Positions 8,298-16,811 of a DNA stretch of 64,000 nucleotides are shown piece by piece; position 1 is the stretch's first letter, and each line of letters starts with the position of its first letter. The position numbers and the translations under genes were made by a program. Below the pieces are notes generated by a model. The model did no database searches and had not been told where the DNA came from. It saw nothing but the letters and a program-made list of their open reading frames with translations. Source of the DNA: Nesterenkonia natronophila. GTDB lineage: Bacteria > Actinomycetota > Actinomycetes > Actinomycetales > Micrococcaceae. Location of the stretch: NCBI RefSeq assembly GCF_003595215.1, contig NZ_QYZP01000001.1:248001-312000 (forward strand), in the 5' to 3' direction.

Positions 8298-9233
8298 ATG
8301 CGTCGAATTTCGCTCGGTCCTGCCGGCACCCCTGTTCCTAATGTTGTCGCCGGTATGATGCGCATTCGCGATAAGTCCGACCAAGAGATCCGCGAGCTCT
8401 ACCGCACTGCGCGGGAAGAGGGGGTCGACTTTTTCGATCATGCTGACATCTATGGAGGGGACCGCCATCTCTGTGAGCTCCGGTTCAGCGCCGCGCTGCA
8501 GCTGAGTCCCGGGGAGCGCGACGAGGTTGTTCTGCAGACTAAGACCGGCATCCTCACCGACGGCCCGTACTATGACTCCTCCTACGAGCACATCGTCTCC
8601 TCGGTCGAGGAGTCGCTGCGCGCTCTGTCAACGGACTACGTTGACGTGCTGCTCATTCACCGACCTGATGCGCTGGTGGAACCGAATGAAGTTGCTCGTG
8701 CGTTCGACCATCTGGAGAGCAGCGGCAAGGTGCGCTCCTTTGGAGTGTCCAATCACACCCCTCGGCAGATTGACCTGCTGAAGACCACGGTGAGGCAGCC
8801 TATTGTGGCTAACCAGGTCCAACTTTCGCTGGCACACTCGACCATCATCGCCCAAGGTATTGCGGCTAATCTGCAGGGCCGTCCTGACTCGGTGACGCTC
8901 GATGGTGGCGGCATGGTCGATTACTGCCGGATACATGACATTACGCTTCAAGCCTGGTCGCCGTTTCAGAAAGGAGTCGGACAAGGCGTCTTCCTGGGTG
9001 CTGATGACTTTCCGGAGCTCAACGCTGAGCTGGACCGTCTCGCGTCTGCTTACGGGGTGAGCCCGCTGGCCGTCGCCACGGCATGGATCACCCGTCACCC
9101 TGCAGGTATGCAGGTGGTTCTGGGTACCACGACGCCGCAGCGGGTCGTTGACGCCGCAGCTGGCTCAGACCTGCCCCTGACCCGTCAGGAATGGTACGGC
9201 TTGCTCCGCGCGGCTGGTTATCACGTTCCCTGA
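8298..9233 (+). CDS. Aldo/keto reductase (YdhF-like)
   Basis: A 311-residue NADPH-type aldo/keto reductase. The catalytic tetrad is visible: Asp and Tyr in FFDHADIYGG, Lys in LQTKTGI, His in LLIHRPD. The SFGVSNHTPRQIDLL and PLAVATAWITRHPAGMQVVLGTT segments are family signatures, and overall it resembles E. coli YdhF. ATG 8298 starts the conserved domain (MRRISLG); an upstream in-frame ATG at 8214 would add a Cys/Ala-rich stretch without homology features. It overlaps the end of the convergent DoxX-like gene by 13 bases. Its place between gabD-like and iol genes does not define a substrate. Confidence 0.82.
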   Translation: MRRISLGPAGTPVPNVVAGMMRIRDKSDQEIRELYRTAREEGVDFFDHADIYGGDRHLCELRFSAALQLSPGERDEVVLQTKTGILTDGPYYDSSYEHIVSSVEESLRALSTDYVDVLLIHRPDALVEPNEVARAFDHLESSGKVRSFGVSNHTPRQIDLLKTTVRQPIVANQVQLSLAHSTIIAQGIAANLQGRPDSVTLDGGGMVDYCRIHDITLQAWSPFQKGVGQGVFLGADDFPELNAELDRLASAYGVSPLAVATAWITRHPAGMQVVLGTTTPQRVVDAAAGSDLPLTRQEWYGLLRAAGYHVP

Positions 9234-9658
9234 TCGCCCTTCGCGATCTTCCACGATGCGCGGATGAGGGGGATCTGCAGCGGCAGCCGCGCCAGGGTGA
9301 CTGCCCTACCGGAGGGACTGTGCCAGAACTTCCTCACACTGTAGATGTTAGCCGGGTAGACCGCGACCATCAGCGCCGCGGTACAGAGACCACCTACCCT
9401 GCGGGTGGACGGAACAATGAGCATGGCTGCACAACCAAGCTCAGCCGCTCCGCTGGTGTAGGTCCAAAACCGCCGGTTCCCCAGCTGAGGCGGCACGATC
9501 GAGTCGAAGATCTCAGGGCGCGCAAAGTGCCCGATACCGGCCACAGCCAGCAGTCCGATCAGTGCACGCGTGCGACGATCCATCCAGGTTCCTGCTTTCG
9601 CGTTCGGTGGGGCCGGACTTCCTCCATTGTGCCAGGGGGTCACGTGCTTGGAAGTCAT
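9221..9658 (-). CDS. DoxX-like membrane protein
   Basis: A 145-residue protein with three or four hydrophobic segments: ALIGLLAVAGIGHFARP, SGAAELGCAAMLIVPSTRR, a GGLCTAALMVAVYPANI segment and a C-terminal amphipathic part. The GIGHFARPEIF and YPANIYSV motifs are typical of DoxX-like small membrane proteins, of unclear function. ATG 9658 is chosen because GGAGG lies six bases before it; ATG 9583 (MDRRTRALIG) is the alternative, giving 120 residues. It diverges from the iol operon. Confidence 0.7.
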   Translation of the reverse strand: MTSKHVTPWHNGGSPAPPNAKAGTWMDRRTRALIGLLAVAGIGHFARPEIFDSIVPPQLGNRRFWTYTSGAAELGCAAMLIVPSTRRVGGLCTAALMVAVYPANIYSVRKFWHSPSGRAVTLARLPLQIPLIRASWKIAKGDQGT

Positions 9659-9701
9659 GTGCGACCTCCAGCAGCGCGCAGCTAACCACGCTGCAGCATA
9701 T

Positions 9702-9713
9702 TTGTCTTGACAA
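9702..9713. promoter_or_regulatory. Candidate inositol-regulator operator before iolE
   Basis: TTGTCTTGACAA is an inverted repeat (arms TTGTC/GACAA). Its core TGTCTTGACA differs at one central base from TGTCATGACA upstream of the GntR regulator gene at 17576-17585. It contains TTGACA, a good -35 element for the + strand, so binding would block polymerase. It sits 101 bases before the iolE start. Confidence 0.55.
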
Positions 9714-9813
9714 CCGGACATCCAAGGGTGGAGAGTGGTGCACGACACATCACTGATCCTGTACCGCTTCGATGACTCGTCATTTGTCGCGAACCCAGTC
9801 AAGGAGGTTTACC

Positions 9814-10773
9814 GTGACGGCGGAATCCACGCATACTCCCTCCGCCGCTCAGGACGGGACCAAGGCACCTCTTCTAGTCGGGACGGCACCGGACTCCTGG
9901 GGTGTTTGGTTCCCTGATGATCCCCGGCAGACACCTTGGCAACGCTTCCTCGACGAAGTGGTTGACGCTGGTTACCACTACGTGGAACTGGGCCCGTACG
10001 GATACCTGCCCACGGACCCGGCGCGTCTGCGGGATGAGCTGGCTTCACGGAACCTTGAAGTAAGCGCCGGAACGATCTTCACTGGGTTCCACCGCACCGA
10101 CGCAGGGGAGCGGGAAGCCGTCTGGCGACAGGTCCACGAGGTCGCCAAGCTCACCGCTGAAGTTGGAGGAGAGCACATTGTGGTGATACCCGCCATGTGG
10201 CGCGACGACGTCACCGGTGACGCGGTGGAAAACGAACAGCTCACATCGGAGCAGTGGGGAAACCTCTTCACGGGCCACAACGAGCTCGGCCAGGTGCTCC
10301 AGGAGCAGTACGGCCTCCGGCAGCAGTTCCACTCTCACGCTGATTCTCACGTATGCAGCCAGCAGGAGATTACCCGTTTCCTGGAGGGTACTGACCCGCA
10401 GTTCGTCACCTTGTGCCTGGATACCGGCCACGCGGAGTACGGCGGTGCATCGTCGGCGGACATCATCCGTCAGTACCCGGAGCGGGTGGAGTACCTGCAC
10501 CTCAAGCAAATTGACCCCAAGGTCATGGACATCGTCCGGCGGGACAACCTCACGTGGGCGGCCGCCAACAAAGCTGGCGTCATGGTGGAACCCCCTGCGG
10601 GGCTGCCTGATCTCGCTGAAGTTATCGATGAGCTGGAGAAGCTGGCCCGCAGCTTCTACTGCATTGTTGAGCAGGACATGTATCCGGTGCCCTCCTTTGA
10701 CACGCCGCTGCCAATAGCTACCCGAACGCGCCGCTATCTCTGCGCATGCGGCTCCCGCACCCGAATCCGCTGA
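9814..10773 (+). CDS. iolE: myo-Inosose-2 dehydratase-like sugar isomerase/dehydratase
   Basis: A 319-residue TIM-barrel protein of the xylose-isomerase-like superfamily. GTAPDSWGVWFPDDP near residue 23 and YVELGPYGYLPTDP near residue 56 are IolE signatures. Metal-site residues appear in QFHSHADSHV, CLDTGHAEYGG and EYLHLKQI. IolE dehydrates 2-keto-myo-inositol to 3D-(3,5/4)-trihydroxycyclohexane-1,2-dione, the second step of inositol breakdown. GTG 9814 follows AAGGAGG by six bases and is preferred to the upstream ATG at 9772. It is the first gene of the iolE-iolC-aldolase-iolD-idhA run, and the next gene starts 10 bases later. Confidence 0.85.
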   Translation: MTAESTHTPSAAQDGTKAPLLVGTAPDSWGVWFPDDPRQTPWQRFLDEVVDAGYHYVELGPYGYLPTDPARLRDELASRNLEVSAGTIFTGFHRTDAGEREAVWRQVHEVAKLTAEVGGEHIVVIPAMWRDDVTGDAVENEQLTSEQWGNLFTGHNELGQVLQEQYGLRQQFHSHADSHVCSQQEITRFLEGTDPQFVTLCLDTGHAEYGGASSADIIRQYPERVEYLHLKQIDPKVMDIVRRDNLTWAAANKAGVMVEPPAGLPDLAEVIDELEKLARSFYCIVEQDMYPVPSFDTPLPIATRTRRYLCACGSRTRIR

Positions 10774-10783
10774 GGAGACACCG

Positions 10784-11806
10784 TTGAGCTACGACGTCAT
10801 CACCACTGGTCGCATCAGCGTGGACATCTATCCCAACGATATCGGCGTCGGCCTCGCCGAGGTGCGGACTTTCGGCAAGTACCTGGGCGGCTCACCGTCG
10901 AACGTAGCAGTAGCTGCCGCGCGTCACGGGCGGCGCACTGCAGTGATCACGCGTACCGGTGACGATCCGTTCGGAGACTTCCTCCGGAGTGAGCTGGACC
11001 GCTATGGGGTGGACCCTCGGTGGGCCACACCCGTGCCACGTCTGCAGACCCCAGTGACGTTCTGCGCAATCCAACCCCCGGAAAACTTTCCCCTCTATTT
11101 CTACGGTCGCAGCCCCAGCGCCCCTGACTGGGAGATCGACGCTGAAGAGGTCGATTACGATGCCGTGCGAAACGCTTCTGTGTTCTGGTCCACCGTCACA
11201 GGCATGGTGCGGCAGGCGTCTCGCGAGGCGCAGGTAGCCATGCACCAGGCCCGTCCTCGTGACGACCTGCGTGAGGGACAGTACACAATGCTGGATCTTG
11301 ACTACCGCCCCATGTTCTGGGATTCAAAGGAGCAGGCTCGAGAACAGGTGCAGCGAATTCTTCCCTATGTGACCGTGGCTGTGGGCAATTCAGACGAGTG
11401 TGCTGTCGCAGTGGGAGAGGGCACCGCGGATGAACAAGCGGACCGACTGTTGGAGGCCGGGGTGCACCTTGCAGTGGTCAAGCTCGGTTCTGCTGGAGTG
11501 ATGGCAGCAACCTCTTCCGAGAGGATCATCTCCGAACCGATCCCGGTGGAGACTGTCAATGGTCTTGGCGCAGGCGACTCCTTCGGCGGTGCGCTCTGCC
11601 ATGGTCTTCTGGCCGGATGGCCACTGAAGAATGTGCTCGATTTTGCCAATGCTGCCGGCGCTCACGTGGCTGCGCAGATCGCGTGCTCAGAAGCCATGCC
11701 CACCTCTGCTGAGCTGATCGCCATGCTGCAGGACCGTGGCCGAGAGTCTGTCCCCACTGAAGGCACATTCGCTGAGCCTGCCCCGGGAGCAGGGGAGGCA
11801 CGATGA
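10784..11806 (+). CDS. iolC: 5-Dehydro-2-deoxygluconokinase
   Basis: A 340-residue PfkB-family sugar kinase. The substrate-binding GGSPSNVAVAAARHG starts at residue 35, and the ATP/anion-hole motif GLGAGDSFGGAL lies at about 260-271 with catalytic Asp near 265. IolC phosphorylates 5-dehydro-2-deoxygluconate. The TTG start at 10784 is supported by GAGGAGA nine bases upstream. The stop overlaps the next start by 4 bp (ATGA). Some IolC proteins in other bacteria are fused to a DUF2090 aldolase domain; here the kinase stands alone and the aldolase-like protein is the next gene. Confidence 0.9.
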   Translation: MSYDVITTGRISVDIYPNDIGVGLAEVRTFGKYLGGSPSNVAVAAARHGRRTAVITRTGDDPFGDFLRSELDRYGVDPRWATPVPRLQTPVTFCAIQPPENFPLYFYGRSPSAPDWEIDAEEVDYDAVRNASVFWSTVTGMVRQASREAQVAMHQARPRDDLREGQYTMLDLDYRPMFWDSKEQAREQVQRILPYVTVAVGNSDECAVAVGEGTADEQADRLLEAGVHLAVVKLGSAGVMAATSSERIISEPIPVETVNGLGAGDSFGGALCHGLLAGWPLKNVLDFANAAGAHVAAQIACSEAMPTSAELIAMLQDRGRESVPTEGTFAEPAPGAGEAR

Positions 11807-12738
11807 CCATCGACAGTCTCAGCGTCGGCGAACCGGGTGATGCGCATCCGGAGCGTTACCAGGCCCTGACCCGTATCCGGCTTGAGGACCCCGACGCTGT
11901 GATCCGCGCTGCCCAGAACAGGCGCCCCCACCCTGGTCCGGTGTACGGTCGGCAGAATTTCATCATTGCGGCGGACCATCCAGCACGCGGCGCGCTGGCG
12001 GTGAAAGGCGCCCCCCATGCCATGGCTGACCGCCGATCCCTGCTTGACCGGCTCCGAGTCGCCCTAGCCAACCCGAAAGTCGACGGAGTCCTCGCCACAC
12101 CCGATGTGCTCGACGATCTCCTCCTACTCGGCGCTCTCGACGGCAAGCTCGTCTTCGGCTCCATGAACCGGGGCGGTCTTCCCGGTTTGGTCAATGAGAT
12201 TGACGACCGATTCACCGGTCACACGGCCGCCGCCCTGTCTGAGATCGGTGCTGACGGCGGGAAGATGCTGACCCGCATCGCATTCGACTCGGAACACACC
12301 ACGTCCGCTCTGGAAGCCGCGGCCAGAGCGATAGATTCCTTGCATGAGCGGAACCTGATCGCCATGGTGGAGCCATTCATCTCCACGACTCAGGGTGAAC
12401 GGGTCAGCAACCTGCTCACTACAGATGCAGTGGTTCAGTCAGTTGCCATCTCCCAGGGTCTCGGAGCGCGCTCAGCTCGAACGTGGATGAAGCTCCCAGT
12501 CGTCGCAGACATGGAGCGGGTCATGGCAGGAACTACTCTTCCTACAGTACTGCTGGGGGGAGAGCCGAGCGGGAAGACAGACGATGTCCTGGAGTCCTGG
12601 CGCAATGCACTCGCGCTGCCGGGGGTCCAGGGACTCACGGTGGGCCGCACCCTGCTCTACCCGGATGACGACGACGTCGCCGCTGCGGTGGAGACCGCCG
12701 CCTCACTACTCGCCGACAATTCTCAGGAGAGCTCATGA
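11803..12738 (+). CDS. Cgl0159-family (beta/alpha)8 aldolase-like protein
   Basis: A 311-residue TIM-barrel protein with strands ending in NFIIAADHPARG, VDGVLATPDVLDDL, KLVFGSMNRGG, DGGKMLTRIAF, ARTWMKLPVV and TVLLGGEPSG. It matches the Corynebacterium Cgl0159 family, which follows iolC there as well, and is distantly like DeoC/DUF2090 aldolases. The operon lacks a class II IolJ aldolase, so this protein is the best candidate for splitting 2-deoxy-5-keto-gluconate-6-phosphate into dihydroxyacetone phosphate and malonate semialdehyde; this is inferred. It overlaps iolC and iolD by 4 bp each, implying coupled translation. Confidence 0.8.
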   Translation: MTIDSLSVGEPGDAHPERYQALTRIRLEDPDAVIRAAQNRRPHPGPVYGRQNFIIAADHPARGALAVKGAPHAMADRRSLLDRLRVALANPKVDGVLATPDVLDDLLLLGALDGKLVFGSMNRGGLPGLVNEIDDRFTGHTAAALSEIGADGGKMLTRIAFDSEHTTSALEAAARAIDSLHERNLIAMVEPFISTTQGERVSNLLTTDAVVQSVAISQGLGARSARTWMKLPVVADMERVMAGTTLPTVLLGGEPSGKTDDVLESWRNALALPGVQGLTVGRTLLYPDDDDVAAAVETAASLLADNSQESS

Positions 12739-14711
12739 GCACCCGTACCCTCAGCGTCGCTCAGGCGACTATCGAATTTCTGGCCAATCAGTGGACCGTC
12801 GATGTGATCGACGGGGAGCGCACCGAGCTTCGCACTATTCCAGGTATGCACGGCATTTTCGGACACGGCAACCTCGCCGGGGTCGGCCAGGCTCTGAAAC
12901 AGGCTCAGGTCAAAGCGCCAGGGCTGATGCCGTACCATCAGGGCCGCAACGAGCAGGGGTTGGTTCATCAGGCAGTAGGTTATGCGCGGCATACCCGACG
13001 CCGTCAGACTTACGGAGTCACCGCCTCTATCGGCCCGGGCTCAACGAACATGGCGACCGGAGCAGCGTTGGCGACGACCAACAGGTTGCCCGCCCTGCTT
13101 TTCGCCTCAGACGAATTCGCGACCCGAGCTCCGGACCCCGTACTGCAGCAGCTCGAGCTGCCACATGCCCATGACATCACCTGCGCGGACATCTTCCGAC
13201 CCATCAGCCGCTACTTTGACCGTGTTCAGCGCCCCGAGCAGCTGTTCTCCGCTCTGCTCAACGGCATGCGAGTTCTCATGGACCCCGCCGAGACGGGCGC
13301 GGTGACGATATCTCTGCCTCAGGACGTGCAAGCTGAACGCCTCGAAGTGCCGGAGGCGTTCCTTGCTCGGCGTGAGTGGCGCATTCGCCGCCCAGACCCT
13401 GAAGACACAGACATTTCCGCTGCCCTGGAAGTCATTCGTGGTGCGAAGCAGCCCCTCATCGTTGCCGGCGGGGGAGTCCACTACGCTTTCGCGACCGAGA
13501 AGCTTCGGGCGCTCGCAGAAGCTACCGGTATTCCGGTCGCCTACACGCAGGCCGGTGTGGGCACATTGGACTGGGACCACGAGTTGTGCCTCGGCGCAAT
13601 CGGGTCCACCGGCTCCACTGCTTCCAACAACTACGCGAAGGACGCCGACGTCGTCATCGGTCTCGGCACTCGCTACGAGGACTTCACAACTGCCTCTATG
13701 ACGGTCTTTCGGAACTCCCGGGTGCGATTCGTCAACGTCAATATCACCGGTATGGACGCCTATAAGCTCGGGGCCTCGGTGCAGATCGTGGCCGATGCCG
13801 GTAAGACAATACCGAAGCTGGAAGAGGCCCTCACGCTGGTGGGCTTCCAGGTGTCCCCGGAGGCAGCTGAGCTGGTGCGCACTGAGCGTGCTCGCTGGAC
13901 CGCCACGGTCGACGAGTCCTTCAGCATACGAAACCAACCGCTGCCTGCCCAGACCGAAATCATCGGTGCCGTCAATAAGTCCATGGATGCTCGGGATGTC
14001 GTAATCTGTGCGGCCGGCTCGCTCCCTGGGGACCTCCATAAGCTGTGGCGAGTCAAAGACTCCCATGGATATCACGTGGAGTATGCGTTTTCCTGCATGG
14101 GTTATGAGATTGCCGGAGGGCTCGGGGTTAAGCGTGCGACTCTCCACGAGGCTGTTGCAGCAGGTCTTGAGCCGAACAAGGGGCGCGATGTCGTAGTCAT
14201 GGTCGGCGACGGCTCCTATCTCATGATGCACACCGAACTGGTGACAGCAGTGGCCGAACGGATCAAGCTCATCGTGGTTCTGCTGCAGAACCACGGTTTT
14301 GCATCCATCGGATCGCTTTCGGAGTCACTAGGCTCACAGCGCTTCGGCACGAAGTATCGATACCTGGAGGAAAGCGCACACAACTTTGAAGATGGTGAGC
14401 ACCTTCCGGTGGACATCGCCGCCAACGCCGAGTCTTTAGGGGTGAAGGTGCTCCGGGTGGATCCCGGGCCGGACGCCATCGACAGACTAGGAGCAGCTGT
14501 TGCTGACGCGAAGGCACTCCCCGAAGGGTCCGGCCCGGTCATGATTCACATAAATTCGGATATGTACTTGAGTTCTCCAGACTCCGAATCTTGGTGGGAT
14601 GTTCCGGTCGCCGAAGTCTCGGAACTGGAATCTACTAAAACTGCCTTCACCACCTACGCAGCTCATAAAGCCCGGCAGCGATTCCTGCTGGGGCAGGAGG
14701 GACGCCAGTGA
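12735..14711 (+). CDS. iolD: 3D-(3,5/4)-trihydroxycyclohexane-1,2-dione hydrolase
   Basis: A 658-residue thiamine-diphosphate enzyme. The N-terminal domain carries GIFGHGNLAGVGQAL and the pyrimidine-domain stretch YHQGRNEQGLVHQAVGYARH with its activating Glu; the C-terminal pyrophosphate domain has VVMVGDGSYLMMHTEL and LQNHGFASIGSLSES (the metal-binding GDG...N pattern). IolD hydrolyses the cyclic dione ring to 5-deoxy-glucuronate. Length is normal for the family. It overlaps the previous gene by 4 bp (ATGA) and is followed 43 bases later by idhA. Confidence 0.93.
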   Translation: MSTRTLSVAQATIEFLANQWTVDVIDGERTELRTIPGMHGIFGHGNLAGVGQALKQAQVKAPGLMPYHQGRNEQGLVHQAVGYARHTRRRQTYGVTASIGPGSTNMATGAALATTNRLPALLFASDEFATRAPDPVLQQLELPHAHDITCADIFRPISRYFDRVQRPEQLFSALLNGMRVLMDPAETGAVTISLPQDVQAERLEVPEAFLARREWRIRRPDPEDTDISAALEVIRGAKQPLIVAGGGVHYAFATEKLRALAEATGIPVAYTQAGVGTLDWDHELCLGAIGSTGSTASNNYAKDADVVIGLGTRYEDFTTASMTVFRNSRVRFVNVNITGMDAYKLGASVQIVADAGKTIPKLEEALTLVGFQVSPEAAELVRTERARWTATVDESFSIRNQPLPAQTEIIGAVNKSMDARDVVICAAGSLPGDLHKLWRVKDSHGYHVEYAFSCMGYEIAGGLGVKRATLHEAVAAGLEPNKGRDVVVMVGDGSYLMMHTELVTAVAERIKLIVVLLQNHGFASIGSLSESLGSQRFGTKYRYLEESAHNFEDGEHLPVDIAANAESLGVKVLRVDPGPDAIDRLGAAVADAKALPEGSGPVMIHINSDMYLSSPDSESWWDVPVAEVSELESTKTAFTTYAAHKARQRFLLGQEGRQ

Positions 14712-14754
14712 TGACCACCACCATGCTTTTGTGCCGACTGAGATGAGGATTGCT

Positions 14755-15771
14755 GTGACCAAGGACGAACTCAGAGTAGGTGTGGTGGGTGCCGGAAGAA
14801 TGGGCGCCGATCATGTTGAGCGACTCGCGCATCACATCCTGCGTGCACGAGTCAGCGCTGTGGTGGATATCGACCTATCACGGGCCGCCGGCGTGGCGCG
14901 GAAAGTCCCCGGAGCCGAGAGCTTTGCGAGTCTCGAGGAGATGCTGGCCGCAGACACGGTGGACGCGGTGGTCCTGGCCACCCCGGGGTTCCTGCATGAG
15001 GAAGCGTTGCTCACTCTTGTTGAAGCGGGGGTGCCCGTTCTTTGTGAGAAACCGCTGACGCCTGATCCTGACTCATCACTGCGCGTGATGAAGGCTGAGG
15101 CAGCTTCCGGAAGCCAGCTTATCCAAGTGGGCTTCATGCGGCGGTTCGACGCCGGATATCGCCAGCTGAAGAGGATCATCGACTCTGGCGAGTATGGGAA
15201 GCTGCTGATGCTTCACCTTCAGCATCGAAATCCCTCGACACCACCAGGGTTCACCAATGAGATGATCATCAATGATTCCGTGGTCCACGAGTTCGACGCG
15301 GTCCGCTTCTTCACGGACTCTGAGATTACCTCCGTTCACGTGCGCATCGGCCGCGTGTCATCGCTCGCAGCGGCCGGTATTCAGGACCCTCAACATGTCA
15401 CTGTCCAGACTTCTTCCGGGCTGTTGGCCGATGTCGAGATCTTCTGCTCCGCACAGTTCGGCTATCAGGTGTACGCGCAAGCGACGTTCGAACGTGGCCT
15501 CGTCAAGATCGGAGACGGGGCAGAACTGGAAATCACATCGGAGGGGCGCAAGGGCACAGCGGTGGATCCCGGATTCGTCACTCGGTTTCGTCATGCCTAT
15601 GACATCGAAGTTCAGGATTGGATCGACGCGGTGCATCAGGGCGGAATCGCCGGCCCATCCGCTTGGGACGGTTATGCCACTGCGGCCTGCTGCGCCGCAG
15701 GCGTCGCGAGCCAGCGGGGCGAGGGCATCGTGGACGTGAAACTCGTCCCTCGACCCAGTTTCTATTCGTGA
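14755..15771 (+). CDS. idhA: Inositol 2-dehydrogenase (Gfo/Idh/MocA family)
   Basis: A 338-residue NAD-dependent dehydrogenase. The Rossmann motif VGVVGAGRMGADHVERL is at residues 7-23, the family's EKPL motif near residue 99, and the substrate-side HEFDAVRFF helix near 182-190. It oxidises myo-inositol to 2-keto-myo-inositol. GTG 14755 is preferred because GAGGA lies five bases upstream; ATG 14743 is the alternative. The next thing downstream is a truncated copy of another dehydrogenase start (15782-15874), so an original second enzyme of this family seems to have been lost. Confidence 0.85.
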   Translation: MTKDELRVGVVGAGRMGADHVERLAHHILRARVSAVVDIDLSRAAGVARKVPGAESFASLEEMLAADTVDAVVLATPGFLHEEALLTLVEAGVPVLCEKPLTPDPDSSLRVMKAEAASGSQLIQVGFMRRFDAGYRQLKRIIDSGEYGKLLMLHLQHRNPSTPPGFTNEMIINDSVVHEFDAVRFFTDSEITSVHVRIGRVSSLAAAGIQDPQHVTVQTSSGLLADVEIFCSAQFGYQVYAQATFERGLVKIGDGAELEITSEGRKGTAVDPGFVTRFRHAYDIEVQDWIDAVHQGGIAGPSAWDGYATAACCAAGVASQRGEGIVDVKLVPRPSFYS

Positions 15772-15781
15772 GTGCCAGGAG

Positions 15782-15874
15782 GTGTCTCTGCATACGTCAG
15801 GTGTGACCGTGGGAGTGCTTGGTGTCGGGCGCATCGTTCAGCTGCTGAAAGGCAGTCGAGGGTCGATGTCCTGA
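15782..15874 (+). pseudogene. 5' remnant of a second inositol dehydrogenase gene
   Basis: Ten bases after idhA there is AGGAGGTG and a short frame reading ...GVTVGVLGVGRI, the exact start of a Gfo/Idh/MocA Rossmann fold (GxGxxG). After GRI, at about 15836, the likeness stops and the frame runs antisense through the end of iolB to a stop at 15872-15874. The break coincides with the iolB stop codon (15838-15840). The simplest reading is a deletion that removed nearly all of an iolG-type gene and joined its 5' end to the convergent iolB. Confidence 0.65.
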
Positions 15875-16782
15875 TCGTCCCATGTCTGCCGAATCCACCC
15901 GTGATGCGGATCATCGCTGATCAACCATTGCCGCACTGGGCCTGGACCGGCCATCACGTTGAGGTAGTACATGTCATGCCCGGGCGGGGTCATGGCAGGG
16001 CCATGCCAGCCATAGGGGACGAGGACCACGTCGCCGCTGCGGACTTCGGCGGTGACATCGATCGGGCGGTCATCGGAGGCGTAGACCCGCTGGTACCCCA
16101 TTACGTCGGGTCCGCCGTCCTGCGCCGAGGGTACCGGCGCCCCGGCCTCAGCCTGCATCTCGAAGTAATAGATCTCCTCCAGGGCGGTTTCCCCGTCCTT
16201 CTCCTCGTCGTGCTTATGCGGGGGGTAGGAAGACCAGTTTCCCGCCGGGGTAAGCACCTCGCAGACGATAAAGCGGTCGGCCTCCAGGGCGGCTGGGGTG
16301 CCGAAATTGTGCACTTGGCGGGAAGCCACCCCGGCTCCACGAAGTTCTACCGGAACATCGTCTTTGCTGACGTGACGCACCGGGTAACTCGCCTCAGCGG
16401 GGGCGGAGGCAACGGCGACCCGGCCACCTTCAATGGAGGAGATGCGCACGGCGGTGCGGACACCCGTGTACAGAACGTCACTGGGTCCGTGGAAGACTGA
16501 CCTGCGACCAGCCAGGGTGAAGGTGTCTTCCTCCACCACGGCGTCGAAGGAGCCCGACAGCGGAATGATGATCCGCTCTTCCTGCTGCGGATCAAGCTGA
16601 ATCGTAGCCCCGGCAGTGAGATCTGCGACCCGCAGGCCCGTGTGCGTCCAGCCTGGCGCACGCACAGTGGAGTCCGGGGTGCCGACGTTGACCGCCCACC
16701 CCGCGGAGCCTGTGCTGCCGTAGCGGTGCACCCATGGATCTTCGGTCGGGTCATTTCTCATTGCTGGAGCGTCAGCGGACAT
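15838..16782 (-). CDS. iolB: 5-Deoxy-glucuronate isomerase
   Basis: A 314-residue bicupin protein. The second cupin has the metal-binding motif SYPPHKHDEE with downstream LEEIYYFEM, and the C-terminal VVLVPYGWHGPAMTPPGHDMYYLNVMAG is the family signature. IolB isomerises 5-deoxy-glucuronate to 5-dehydro-2-deoxygluconate, the substrate of IolC. ATG 16782 is preferred over the frame's upstream extension because AAAGGCAGG precedes it. It is transcribed opposite to the main iol operon and lies 29 bases after the GntR regulator gene, so the two share a transcript. Confidence 0.9.
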   Translation of the reverse strand: MSADAPAMRNDPTEDPWVHRYGSTGSAGWAVNVGTPDSTVRAPGWTHTGLRVADLTAGATIQLDPQQEERIIIPLSGSFDAVVEEDTFTLAGRRSVFHGPSDVLYTGVRTAVRISSIEGGRVAVASAPAEASYPVRHVSKDDVPVELRGAGVASRQVHNFGTPAALEADRFIVCEVLTPAGNWSSYPPHKHDEEKDGETALEEIYYFEMQAEAGAPVPSAQDGGPDVMGYQRVYASDDRPIDVTAEVRSGDVVLVPYGWHGPAMTPPGHDMYYLNVMAGPGPVRQWLISDDPHHGWIRQTWDDQDIDPRLPFSS

Positions 16783-16811
16783 GGGAGAACCTGCCTTTCG
16801 CGGGAGTCGGA

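Noticed and set aside
13107..14294. 395-codon open frame on the - strand
   Set aside because: It is fully antisense to iolD, whose ThDP motifs are clear.
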